A DNA stretch of 8,437 bases, from the NCBI GenBank assembly GCA_946497375.1, contig CAMMKE010000052.1, positions 1-8,437 on the forward strand, given 5' to 3'. Made by a program: the position numbers and the translations under genes. Below are positions 1 through 6,049 of the stretch, in pieces (the stretch's first letter is position 1; every line of letters starts with the position of its first letter). This DNA comes from an uncultured Mycoplasmatota bacterium (lineage in GTDB: Bacteria > Bacillota_I > Bacilli_A > RF39 > UBA660). The notes under the pieces were generated by a model. It worked only from the letters and a program-made list of their open reading frames with translations. It was not told where the DNA came from and searched no databases.

Positions 1-882
1 AGAGGAACAGCAAGATATGTAGTAAGTGATGGAATACAAGATAATAGTTGGTATACCCCAGATGCTTTTACTTTTGGTGATGAAGAGTTAAGTGGAATAT
101 GGGTAGGAAAGTTTGAGACAAGTAGTAGTAATCCAAGTGCAGGTTATGGAGGAGGGAATACTACTGATTTAGATGCCATGATAAAACCAAATGTCACTAG
201 TTGGAGATATATAAATGTAAGTAATGCCTTTAATGTTAGTTTAAAGATGAATGATGAAGGGAATAGATATGGGTTTAGTAGTGATGTAGATACGCATATG
301 ATGAAGAATAGTGAATGGGGAGCAGTAGCATATCTATCGCAAAGCAGATATGGAAAATTAGGGAACAGGAATTATACTGGTGCTAATAAAGAAGTATACA
401 CAAACAAATCTGATAGTATTATAACAGGGTGTAGTTATGGAAGACCAAGTAATAACACCCCGGATTATGGATGTCATTATACATATGATATAGAAATAAA
501 AGGGACAGGAGCGAGTACAGCTGGAACAATATATGGAATATATGATATGAGTGGTGGAACCCACGAATATGTAATGGGAAACTATAATGATATAGTAGGA
601 AGTTCTGGGTTTGAATCAATGCCAGAATCAAAATATTATGATAAATATACAAGTAGCGATGCATTAACATCATGTAATAGGGATGAGTGCTTAAGCCATG
701 CCTTATCAGAAACAGCAAGTTGGTATAACAATTATTCATATATGATTAATGATGAGAATTCTTGGTTTACACGTGGAGGTGCGTATAGCCTTATGGCAAA
801 TGCCGGTATTTTTACATATGCAAGAAATATTAGTAACACATCTGTAATGACTTTCCGTCTAGTACTTGCACAAAACACATAA
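1..882 (+). CDS. Secreted FGE-sulfatase/C-type-lectin-like domain protein, N-terminus cut off by window edge
   Basis: The reading frame is open from base 1, so the Met at 178 is internal; 293 residues are visible. The fragment holds GIWVGKFE (32-39), a WGAVAYLSQS block (106-115), IYDMSGGTHEYVMG (180-193) and a C-terminal RGG (258-260) followed by FR (285-286). The last two resemble the GxYDMxGNVWEW and RGGSW...GFR signatures of the formylglycine-generating-enzyme/C-type-lectin fold. Here the fold probably serves for display or binding, since the enzyme's active-site residues are not recognisable. Four cysteines (144, 158, 225, 230) could form two disulfides outside the cell. From memory, proteins with this C-terminal block in uncultured gut Firmicutes often begin with a prepilin leader; that part is upstream of the window. 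Ile codons are mostly ATA (10 of 14), unlike the surface protein at 7322. A terminator follows the stop. The fold is fairly sure; the function is unknown. Confidence 0.8.
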   Translation, partial: RGTARYVVSDGIQDNSWYTPDAFTFGDEELSGIWVGKFETSSSNPSAGYGGGNTTDLDAMIKPNVTSWRYINVSNAFNVSLKMNDEGNRYGFSSDVDTHMMKNSEWGAVAYLSQSRYGKLGNRNYTGANKEVYTNKSDSIITGCSYGRPSNNTPDYGCHYTYDIEIKGTGASTAGTIYGIYDMSGGTHEYVMGNYNDIVGSSGFESMPESKYYDKYTSSDALTSCNRDECLSHALSETASWYNNYSYMINDENSWFTRGGAYSLMANAGIFTYARNISNTSVMTFRLVLAQNT

Positions 883-890
883 TAAAGTAT

Positions 891-912
891 AGTCATATTA
901 TATGGCTTTTTT
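891..912 (+). terminator. Rho-independent terminator after the FGE-like gene
   Basis: A 7-bp stem (891-897 with 901-907, one G-T pair) has a 3-base loop and runs into six T (907-912). It begins 9 bases after the TAA at 880-882 and separates this gene from the promoter at 924. Confidence 0.75.
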
Positions 913-923
913 CTTTCCAATTA

Positions 924-952
924 TTTACAAACAAACGTTTATACGCTATAAT
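924..952 (+). promoter_or_regulatory. Sigma-A promoter for the HD-tmk operon
   Basis: TTTACA (924-929), a 17-base spacer and a perfect TATAAT (947-952) match the housekeeping consensus in 11 of 12 positions. Transcription would start near 959, leaving a leader of about 14 bases that carries the AGAGGT ribosome binding site (962-967). Confidence 0.8.
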
Positions 953-972
953 GGATTAGAAAGAGGTAGTTT

Positions 973-1554
973 ATGAATAAGAAAGAGATATTTTATGATG
1001 AAATTAATTATATAAAAGATGAATCTTTAAGAAAAAGTCTTGCTGAGTTGATAGAGTTATTACCAGATTATTTCTTTAAGGAACCTGCTGCATCAACTGG
1101 TAAATATCATCCTAGTTATGCTCAAGGTGAAGGGGGACTACTACGTCATACAAAAGCTGCTGTTAGAATAGGATATGAACTATTACAAGACTTATCTATT
1201 GGTAAAAAATATACTAATCATGAGAAAGATTTAATGCTTATGGCACTTTTATTACATGATGGATTTAAAAAAGGTCTTGTAGAGGAAAGATATACTCGTT
1301 TTGACCATCCCCTAATCGCTGCTAAAGTAGTTCTTGATAATGCTAGTAAAGTGGGATTAAGTAGTGAAGATGCTAAGTTTATAAGTGACGCTATTAAGAC
1401 ACACATGGGAGACTATACTGTTGATTATAGTGGCAATGAAGTTTTAGAAAAACCTCATACAAGATATCAGAATTTTGTGCATATGTGTGATTATTTGGCA
1501 AGCCGTAAATGTTTATTGTTACCATTTGATGAACATAATAATATAGAAATATAG
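973..1554 (+). CDS. HD-domain phosphohydrolase
   Basis: A 193-residue soluble protein with the metal-binding set of the HD superfamily: His59 in GGLLRHTKAA, the His95-Asp96 doublet in LLLHDG, His112, His144 and Asp173 in HMCDYLASR. The GGLLRHT block resembles the HD domain of YhaM-type 3'-5' exoribonucleases, but the nucleic-acid-binding OB domain of YhaM is absent. It is therefore a stand-alone HD protein of the kind common in phages and Firmicutes. The expected activity is metal-dependent hydrolysis of a phosphate ester, perhaps of a nucleotide; the substrate cannot be read from the sequence. The start is supported by AGAGGT (962-967) and by the promoter just upstream. The stop overlaps the ribosome binding site of the thymidylate kinase gene, which suggests translational coupling and a shared role in nucleotide metabolism. 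Confidence 0.85.
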   Translation: MNKKEIFYDEINYIKDESLRKSLAELIELLPDYFFKEPAASTGKYHPSYAQGEGGLLRHTKAAVRIGYELLQDLSIGKKYTNHEKDLMLMALLLHDGFKKGLVEERYTRFDHPLIAAKVVLDNASKVGLSSEDAKFISDAIKTHMGDYTVDYSGNEVLEKPHTRYQNFVHMCDYLASRKCLLLPFDEHNNIEI

Positions 1555-1564
1555 GAGGTAGGCT

Positions 1565-2209
1565 ATGGGTAAAATTATTGTTATTGAAGGGATAGAAGGT
1601 AGTGGAAAAGAGACACAAAGTAAATTATTGGTTGAGTCTTTAAATGAAATCGGTATTAAAGCGATAGAATTTTCTTTTCCAATGTATGATACTCCTACAG
1701 GGAGAATCTTTAAAGATTGTCTTTTAAATAACAATAATTATTTTAGTGAAAGAATTGATTCTTTAGATCCTGAACTTGTATGCTTATATACCGCTGCAGA
1801 TAGAAAATATAATATAAATAAGATTAATAAATATCTTGACAACGACTATATTGTCATTATTAATCGTTACACTAGTTCTAATATGGCTAATCAAGGTAGT
1901 AAATATAGTAATAGTGAAGAAAGATTTTATATGTATCAGTGGATTGATAAATTAGAGTATTGGCTTTTAAAATTACCTAAACCAGATTATACAATATTGC
2001 TTAATATGCCTTATAAATATAGTAATCAATTATCTTTTGATTTAACAGAAGAAAATTCTAAACAAGGAAGAGTTTTAGAAGCATATATAGAGCTAGCAGG
2101 TCTTTATAATTGGGATATAATTGATTGTATTGATGAAGATAAAGAGAAAACTATAGAAGAAATACATGAAGAAATAATAGAACTTTTAAAAAATAAAGGA
2201 ATAATTTAA
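1565..2209 (+). CDS. tmk: Thymidylate kinase (dTMP kinase)
   Basis: A 214-residue protein of normal length for the family, which phosphorylates dTMP to dTDP with ATP in the cytoplasm. The Walker A loop GIEGSGKET (9-17) sits right at the N-terminus. A DR motif (Asp79-Arg80, AADRK) binds the nucleotide. The usual DRY...SS.AYQG signature appears as NRYTSSNMANQG (100-111), with Asn in place of the common first Asp. The lid region lies around 162-172 and carries Lys166 and Arg169. AGGAGG (1553-1558) overlaps the upstream TAG, so translation is probably coupled to the HD gene. The Glu-Thr after the P-loop Lys and the Asn100 substitution suggest a divergent, possibly phage-type or secondary copy. 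The normal chromosomal tmk usually sits beside holB, which is absent here. A deoxynucleoside monophosphate kinase of other specificity is possible. Confidence 0.87.
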   Translation: MGKIIVIEGIEGSGKETQSKLLVESLNEIGIKAIEFSFPMYDTPTGRIFKDCLLNNNNYFSERIDSLDPELVCLYTAADRKYNINKINKYLDNDYIVIINRYTSSNMANQGSKYSNSEERFYMYQWIDKLEYWLLKLPKPDYTILLNMPYKYSNQLSFDLTEENSKQGRVLEAYIELAGLYNWDIIDCIDEDKEKTIEEIHEEIIELLKNKGII

Positions 2210-2243
2210 AGAGTTTTGGGGAAATTATTAGTAGGTGATAATT

Positions 2244-2891
2244 ATGGATTATTTACTAATACTTTTAAAAACTCTTTTCTTTTATTTTGCTATTGTTATA
2301 TTTTACCGTTTTATGGGTAAAAGGGAAGTTGGTGAATTAGGAATTATAGACTTAATAGTTTCAGTTCTAATTGCAGAACTTGCCGCAATTAGCATTGAAA
2401 GATATGATAGTAGTGTATTTTTAATGCTCTTACCAATAGGAGTCTTAGTAATATTGCAAATAGTACTTGCTAAAATATCTTTAAAAAGTGATAAAGTTAG
2501 AAGTATGCTGGATGGAGATGCTTCTGTTATTATAGATAATGGTAAAGTTAATTTTAAAGAGATGATTAAACAACGCTATAACTTAGAAGATTTACTTACT
2601 CAGTTGCGTGCTAGAAATGTTAAAAGTATAGAAGAAGTAGAATATGCCATTTTAGAAACTAGTGGTAAGCTATCTGTCTTTACTAAAGATGCTAATAACA
2701 GCGGACCATACCCACTCCCTTTAATCCTTGATGGTAAAATACAGAAGATGACACTTAAGAAAATAAGAAGAAAAGAGAAATGGCTTAATGAGTTGCTTGC
2801 TAGTAAAAAAGTTAAACTTGATGATGTGTTTTATGCTTTTTATAAAGATAATCAGTTATTTATTATAAAAAATAGTGATTGTATCTCTTAA
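2244..2891 (+). CDS. DUF421 (YetF/YrbG-like) membrane protein
   Basis: A 215-residue protein with hydrophobic N-terminal segments (about 3-21, 33-50 and 58-77) and a soluble C-terminal domain. Family markers are RFMGKREVGEL (22-32), LDGDASVIIDNGK (89-101) and NLEDLLTQLR (113-122), followed by the region with EVEYAILETSGKLSVF. DUF421 proteins such as Bacillus YetF and YrbG sit in the membrane with the C-terminal domain probably cytosolic; their role is not well established. I place the start at ATG 2244 because AGGTGA (2233-2238) is a strong ribosome binding site five bases before it. The GTG at 2235 lies inside that site and is unlikely to initiate. It begins 34 bases after the tmk stop with no terminator between, so it is probably in the same operon. 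Confidence 0.87.
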   Translation: MDYLLILLKTLFFYFAIVIFYRFMGKREVGELGIIDLIVSVLIAELAAISIERYDSSVFLMLLPIGVLVILQIVLAKISLKSDKVRSMLDGDASVIIDNGKVNFKEMIKQRYNLEDLLTQLRARNVKSIEEVEYAILETSGKLSVFTKDANNSGPYPLPLILDGKIQKMTLKKIRRKEKWLNELLASKKVKLDDVFYAFYKDNQLFIIKNSDCIS

Positions 2892-2892
2892 T

Positions 2893-2922
2893 TAGACAAT
2901 AAATTTATAGTTTTAATAATAT
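2893..2922 (+). promoter_or_regulatory. Weak candidate promoter before the DUF187 gene
   Basis: TAGACA (2893-2898) and TAATAT (2917-2922) are 18 bases apart. If used, transcription would begin almost at the ATG (2932), giving a nearly leaderless message, which would fit the poor ribosome binding site there. In such an AT-rich gap this match could be chance. Confidence 0.25.
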
Positions 2923-2969
2923 GATAAGTGTATGAAAAGAGAATATTATTTAATACTTATCATTTTTTT
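2921..2969 (+). promoter_or_regulatory. Inverted repeat with T-run spanning the start of the DUF187 gene
   Basis: ATGATAAGT (2921-2929) is perfectly complementary to ACTTATCAT (2955-2963) across a 25-base loop that contains the ATG at 2932, and T continues to 2969. It could be an attenuator or could hide the start. The loop is long and AT-rich sequence makes such repeats by chance, so confidence is low. Confidence 0.25.
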
Positions 2970-4122
2970 ATTAGTTATAATTTATATCTTCGTACCTAAA
3001 GATACTTTAAAAGGAGAAGATGAACCTAAAATAGAGAAAGAAAAAAGAGCAGTGTTTATTTCTTATATTGAACTTGGTAATAATTTAAGGGGTAAGAGTA
3101 GTGAGGAGATGAAACATACTATAAATGATATGCTTGATAATGCTAAGGATTTTGGCTTTAATATGATAATACTTCAAGTAAGAAGTTTTAGTGATGCTAT
3201 ATATAAATCATCTATTTATCCTAGTAGTAGGAGTGTTGTTAATACTGAAGGAGATGATTTACCTTTTGATATTTTAGATTGCTTTATAAAGAAAGCTCAT
3301 AAAAAAAGATTAGAAATACATGCTTGGATTAATCCTTATAGAATTAGTAATGATATGGATATTAGTATAATTAGTAAAGATAATCCTGCTTATAAACTAT
3401 TAAATACTGATGCTGTTAAAGTAATAGATAATGTAGGAATTTTCTATAATCCTGCTAATAGTAAAGTAGAATCATTAATTCTTGAAGGTATAGAAGAGAT
3501 AATTAAAAATTATGATGTTGATGGAATACATTTTGATGATTATTTTTATCCTAAGAGTGATAATATAGACAATGTGGAATACGAGAAAGCCTGCGAAGAT
3601 AATAGCAGTTTAACGTTACAAGAATTTAGATTAAATACTATTAGTTCTTTAATAAAAAAAACTTATAAACTTATAAAATCTTATGATAAGTCAATACTTT
3701 TTGGTATTTCTCCAGATGGTAATATAGATAATAATTATAATAGTAATTATGTAGATACAAGAAAGTTCTGTACAGAAGAAGGCTATCTAGATTATATAAT
3801 GCCTCAAGTCTATTATGGCTTTTTAAATAGTACTAAACCCTTTGAAGAGACCGTTAAGGATTGGAACAATTTAATAACTAATAATATAGAACTAATTCCT
3901 GCTCTTGCTTTCTATAAGACTGGTAATATAGATAAATATGCTAAAGATGGGGTTAATGAATGGGTAGAATATAATAATATTATTGCAAGAGAAGTAATGT
4001 TAAGTAGGAAACTGTCTAATTATAGTGGCTTTGCTATATTTCGCTATGACTCGCTTTTTGGCAGTAACTTGACATCTACTTCATTTTTAGAAAAAGAAAA
4101 CTTAAAAGATGTTTTATCTTAA
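2932..4122 (+). CDS. Membrane-anchored DUF187/GHL10 (YngK-type) glycoside hydrolase-like protein
   Basis: A 396-residue protein with an N-terminal hydrophobic segment (5-21) after Lys2-Arg3, acting as a signal anchor or signal peptide, so the catalytic part lies outside the cell. The barrel domain starts near 40 and carries family landmarks: LQVRSFSDAIYKSSIYP (81-97), HAWINPYR (130-137), VDGIHFDDYFYP (196-207), GISPDGN (258-264) and YIMPQVYYGF (288-297). The Asp202-Asp203 pair in HFDDY is the most conserved acidic site of this glycosyl-hydrolase-like 10 family, which includes B. subtilis YngK. By inference it acts on a cell-wall or extracellular glycan; the substrate is unknown. No good ribosome binding site precedes the ATG, and an inverted repeat spans the start region (2921-2963). 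It lies 40 bases after the DUF421 gene and may share its transcript. Confidence 0.86.
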   Translation: MKREYYLILIIFLLVIIYIFVPKDTLKGEDEPKIEKEKRAVFISYIELGNNLRGKSSEEMKHTINDMLDNAKDFGFNMIILQVRSFSDAIYKSSIYPSSRSVVNTEGDDLPFDILDCFIKKAHKKRLEIHAWINPYRISNDMDISIISKDNPAYKLLNTDAVKVIDNVGIFYNPANSKVESLILEGIEEIIKNYDVDGIHFDDYFYPKSDNIDNVEYEKACEDNSSLTLQEFRLNTISSLIKKTYKLIKSYDKSILFGISPDGNIDNNYNSNYVDTRKFCTEEGYLDYIMPQVYYGFLNSTKPFEETVKDWNNLITNNIELIPALAFYKTGNIDKYAKDGVNEWVEYNNIIAREVMLSRKLSNYSGFAIFRYDSLFGSNLTSTSFLEKENLKDVLS

Positions 4123-4131
4123 AATAAAAGA

Positions 4132-4140
4132 TGTTATAAT
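4132..4140 (+). promoter_or_regulatory. Extended -10 promoter for prepilin gene 1
   Basis: TG (4132-4133), one base, then a perfect TATAAT (4135-4140) is an extended -10 element. The -35 position (4112-4117, TTTTAT) is poor, as is usual for this promoter type. Start would be near 4147, just before the ribosome binding site. Confidence 0.5.
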
Positions 4141-4164
4141 AAAATTGTAAAGGCTGTGATTAAA

Positions 4165-4677
4165 ATGAATAAAAAAGGATTTACACTTATTGAATTATTG
4201 GCGACGATAGCGATACTCGCTCTATTAATGTTGGTAGCTGTTCCTAATGTTATGAGTACAATTGATAAAAACAAACAGGATACTTATATAGAAGATGCTA
4301 AAAGAATGATTACTTTAGCAGAGTATGAGGTTAGAAGTGATACTAGTATACCTCTTCCTACTAACGGTAATTGCGTTGTTATATTGTTAAGTGCATTAGA
4401 TTTAACAGATTTTAATGAAGGACCAGAAGGAGGAACGTATGATTTAGATAAGTCATATGTAGTTGTAGTGAGAAATGGCAGTAGTTATGATTATTATGCT
4501 ACTATTGTTGAAAATTTTGATGATACTATTAGAGGTATACCTTTGACATCAAGAAATGATTTGAATGCTGAAAATGCAGGGAAAAAAGTTGTTAAAGGAA
4601 ATGATTTAAAGGTAATTATACCTACTGTTGGTTCTGTATTAAATGGATATACTGTTACAAATATTATTGACAGTTAG
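4165..4677 (+). CDS. Prepilin-like protein 1 (type IV pilin/pseudopilin leader)
   Basis: A 170-residue protein with a textbook prepilin N-terminus: short basic leader MNKKG, cleavage expected between Gly5 and Phe6, then FTLIELL with Glu at mature position 5 and a hydrophobic helix to about residue 28. A charged helical continuation (33-57) leads into a globular beta-rich C-terminal part with CVVILLSALDL (70-80) and SYVVVVRN (97-104), plus a single Cys70. It is a clear paralogue of the next gene. Prepilin peptidase would remove the leader; assembly genes are not in this window. I prefer ATG 4165 because the GTG at 4156 sits within an AGG..GTGAT ribosome-binding stretch (4151-4160). The choice changes only three leader residues. 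It could build a pilus, a competence pseudopilus or a surface display fibre. Confidence 0.87.
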   Translation: MNKKGFTLIELLATIAILALLMLVAVPNVMSTIDKNKQDTYIEDAKRMITLAEYEVRSDTSIPLPTNGNCVVILLSALDLTDFNEGPEGGTYDLDKSYVVVVRNGSSYDYYATIVENFDDTIRGIPLTSRNDLNAENAGKKVVKGNDLKVIIPTVGSVLNGYTVTNIIDS

Positions 4678-4695
4678 GAAAAACTTTGTTATGAT
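4667..4695 (+). promoter_or_regulatory. Strong sigma-A promoter for prepilin gene 2
   Basis: A perfect TTGACA (4667-4672), a 17-base spacer and TATGAT (4690-4695) preceded by TG one base upstream (4687-4688). The -35 box lies over the last codons of prepilin gene 1, whose stop is 4675-4677. Expected start is near 4702, with GGAGG (4711-4715) in the leader. Confidence 0.75.
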
Positions 4696-4725
4696 TTAGA
4701 AGTAAGATATGGAGGTCTGTTAGTA

Positions 4726-5280
4726 ATGAGAAGATTTAATAAAAAGGGTTTTACTTTAATTGAGTTACTTGCTGTAATTATTATTTTAGCTATATTAATG
4801 ACTTTAGCTATTACAGCAATGTCTGGTTATATTAGAAATGCAAGAAAAGATACATTTATAACAACAGCACAGCAATATGCTAATGCGGCAAGACTTAGTT
4901 TTGTAAACGGTGAATATGATGAAACACCTGGTAGAGGACAATGTCTAGTTGTTCAAACTGATTCCATTGCTCTAGAAAGTGGAAGTACTGATAGTTCATT
5001 TGATTCTCCTTTTGAAGTAGCAGATAGTTATATTGTTATACGCAATGCTGCCTCAGGAACAGGTGAAGAGGATAGGTATGAGTATTATATGCAAATGGTT
5101 GATGCAAAAGGCAATGGTTTTGGTTTAATTGGTGAAAATGCCGTTGAAAGAGATGATGTTATTGAAAAAGATGTTAAATCAACATCTGGTTCCAATTATC
5201 AAACTCCATCTAAAGGCGGTACATTAAAGCTTGGCGGCGATGAGGAATGCTCAGTTGTTGATATTGTGACAAAAAGTTAA
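4726..5280 (+). CDS. Prepilin-like protein 2 (type IV pilin/pseudopilin leader)
   Basis: A 184-residue protein with leader MRRFNKKG, predicted cleavage between Gly8 and Phe9, FTLIELL with Glu at mature position 5 and a hydrophobic helix to about residue 31. The C-terminal domain parallels prepilin 1: CLVVQTDSIAL (73-83), SPF then SYIVIRN (101-107), YEYYMQMVD (118-126), and an N-A-V...K-D-V tail. It has two cysteines, Cys73 and Cys175, which could close the globular domain by a disulfide. It ends in a Gly/Lys-rich stretch and ECSVVDIVTKS. The GGAGG ribosome binding site (4711-4715) and a promoter of its own suggest it is made in larger amounts than prepilin 1, so it is the better candidate for a major subunit. 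A strong terminator follows. The exact apparatus it belongs to is unknown. Confidence 0.87.
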   Translation: MRRFNKKGFTLIELLAVIIILAILMTLAITAMSGYIRNARKDTFITTAQQYANAARLSFVNGEYDETPGRGQCLVVQTDSIALESGSTDSSFDSPFEVADSYIVIRNAASGTGEEDRYEYYMQMVDAKGNGFGLIGENAVERDDVIEKDVKSTSGSNYQTPSKGGTLKLGGDEECSVVDIVTKS

Positions 5281-5297
5281 TTTTACAAAGGAATTGG

Positions 5298-5330
5298 AAA
5301 GCTTCTAATCATTTGATTAGAAGCTTTTTT
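5298..5330 (+). terminator. Strong Rho-independent terminator after the prepilin genes
   Basis: A perfect 13-bp stem (5298-5310 with 5315-5327) has an ATTT loop and ends in a T-run to 5330. It lies 17 bases after the prepilin 2 stop. The stem, read in either direction, is followed by T or preceded by A, so it could also work on the other strand. Confidence 0.9.
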
Positions 5331-5370
5331 ATATAATAGGAAAGTTATACTTAAAAATCGAAAAAATGTA

Positions 5371-5400
5371 TTGGCAAACATATCTTCTATACAGTACACT
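5371..5400 (+). promoter_or_regulatory. Candidate promoter for tnpB
   Basis: TTGGCA (5371-5376) and TACACT (5395-5400) are 18 bases apart. The -10 box matches only four of six positions and overlaps the inverted repeat before the tnpB start. Confidence 0.3.
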
Positions 5401-5413
5401 TTAGTTACTAAAG
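5399..5413 (+). repeat. Perfect palindrome overlapping the tnpB ribosome binding site
   Basis: CTTTAGT (5399-5405) and ACTAAAG (5407-5413) are complementary around one central base, giving a workable 6-bp stem with a 3-base loop. The right arm enters the AAAGGAGG ribosome binding site (5410-5417). It could limit translation in RNA, or be the left-end subterminal hairpin of an IS200/IS605-type element in single-stranded DNA. Confidence 0.5.
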
Positions 5414-5425
5414 GAGGTTCGTCAT

Positions 5426-6007
5426 ATGAAAATATATAGAGCATATAAATTTAGATTATATCCAATAGAAGAACAAAAAATATTAATACATAAGACTTTT
5501 GGATGTAGTCGTTTTGTTTATAACTATTATCTAAATTATCAAAAAGAAAAAGGGAGTAAGAACTATTTAAAAACAAAAGAAAAAATAGCAAGATTACATG
5601 CTAAGATTAAAAATTATAGAAAACATTATTTAAATGATATTGCTAATGAAATAGTAGATGAACATGATATTATAGTAACAGAGAGTTTATTAGTAAAAGA
5701 TATGTTTAAAGATAAGAAAAAAGCATTTAATAAAAGTCTATCAGATGCTGCTTTTAGTACACTACGTTCTTTAATAGAGTGGAAATGTAAGATAAAAGGT
5801 AAGATATATTATAAGATAAATACCTATTATCCAAGTAGTCAGATATGTAGTCATTGCGGATATAAAAATAGTAAATTAAAAGATTTAAGTATAAGAGAGT
5901 ATGATTGTCTAGAATGTAGCTCACATAATGATAGAGATATAAATGCAAGTTTAAATATATTATTTGAAGGATTAAAGTTACATTATAATTTAGTTAGTTT
6001 AGTATAG
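5426..6007 (+). CDS. tnpB: Internally deleted TnpB (RuvC RNA-guided nuclease family)
   Basis: Full TnpB proteins are about 360-400 residues; this frame encodes 193 and is intact. Residues 1-41 match the TnpB N-terminus (YRAYKFRLYP, then CSRFVYNYYLN). Residue 42 on (KGSKNYLKTKEKIARLHAKI) matches the segment normally well past the middle of the RuvC region. The missing block should hold the rest of the RNA/DNA-binding lobe and the GIDxG strand with the first catalytic Asp. Retained are the RuvC-II Glu86 (IVTESL), a zinc finger Cys141/Cys144/Cys161/Cys164 and the RuvC-III DRD motif (169-171) in NDRDINASLNI. Nuclease activity is therefore not expected. AAAGGAGG (5410-5417) supports the start. Ile codons are ATA in 15 of 18 cases, unlike the surface protein at 7322. 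Either a decaying relic or, less likely, a retained dead RNA-binding protein. Confidence 0.85.
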   Translation: MKIYRAYKFRLYPIEEQKILIHKTFGCSRFVYNYYLNYQKEKGSKNYLKTKEKIARLHAKIKNYRKHYLNDIANEIVDEHDIIVTESLLVKDMFKDKKKAFNKSLSDAAFSTLRSLIEWKCKIKGKIYYKINTYYPSSQICSHCGYKNSKLKDLSIREYDCLECSSHNDRDINASLNILFEGLKLHYNLVSLV

Positions 6008-6049
6008 ATAATGTTTTAGATAAATAACAATTTAATATAAAAATAAATT

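Noticed and set aside
358..739. Minus-strand frames of 68 and 106 codons opposite the FGE-like gene
   Set aside because: They lie wholly within a well-supported gene on the other strand, have low-complexity composition, and show no ribosome binding site or recognisable motif.
2200..2229. 8-base inverted repeat between tmk and DUF421 as a terminator
   Set aside because: The stem is only A and T, has a 14-base loop and no T-run follows, so it would not stop transcription.
4101..4132. Terminator after the DUF187 gene
   Set aside because: Only 5-bp AT-only pairings around AAGAT/ATCTT could be found, with no stable stem and no T-run.
5754..5948. Minus-strand frame of 64 codons opposite tnpB
   Set aside because: It is a shadow of the AT-rich tnpB codons; its Tyr/Leu-rich product resembles nothing and has no start signals.
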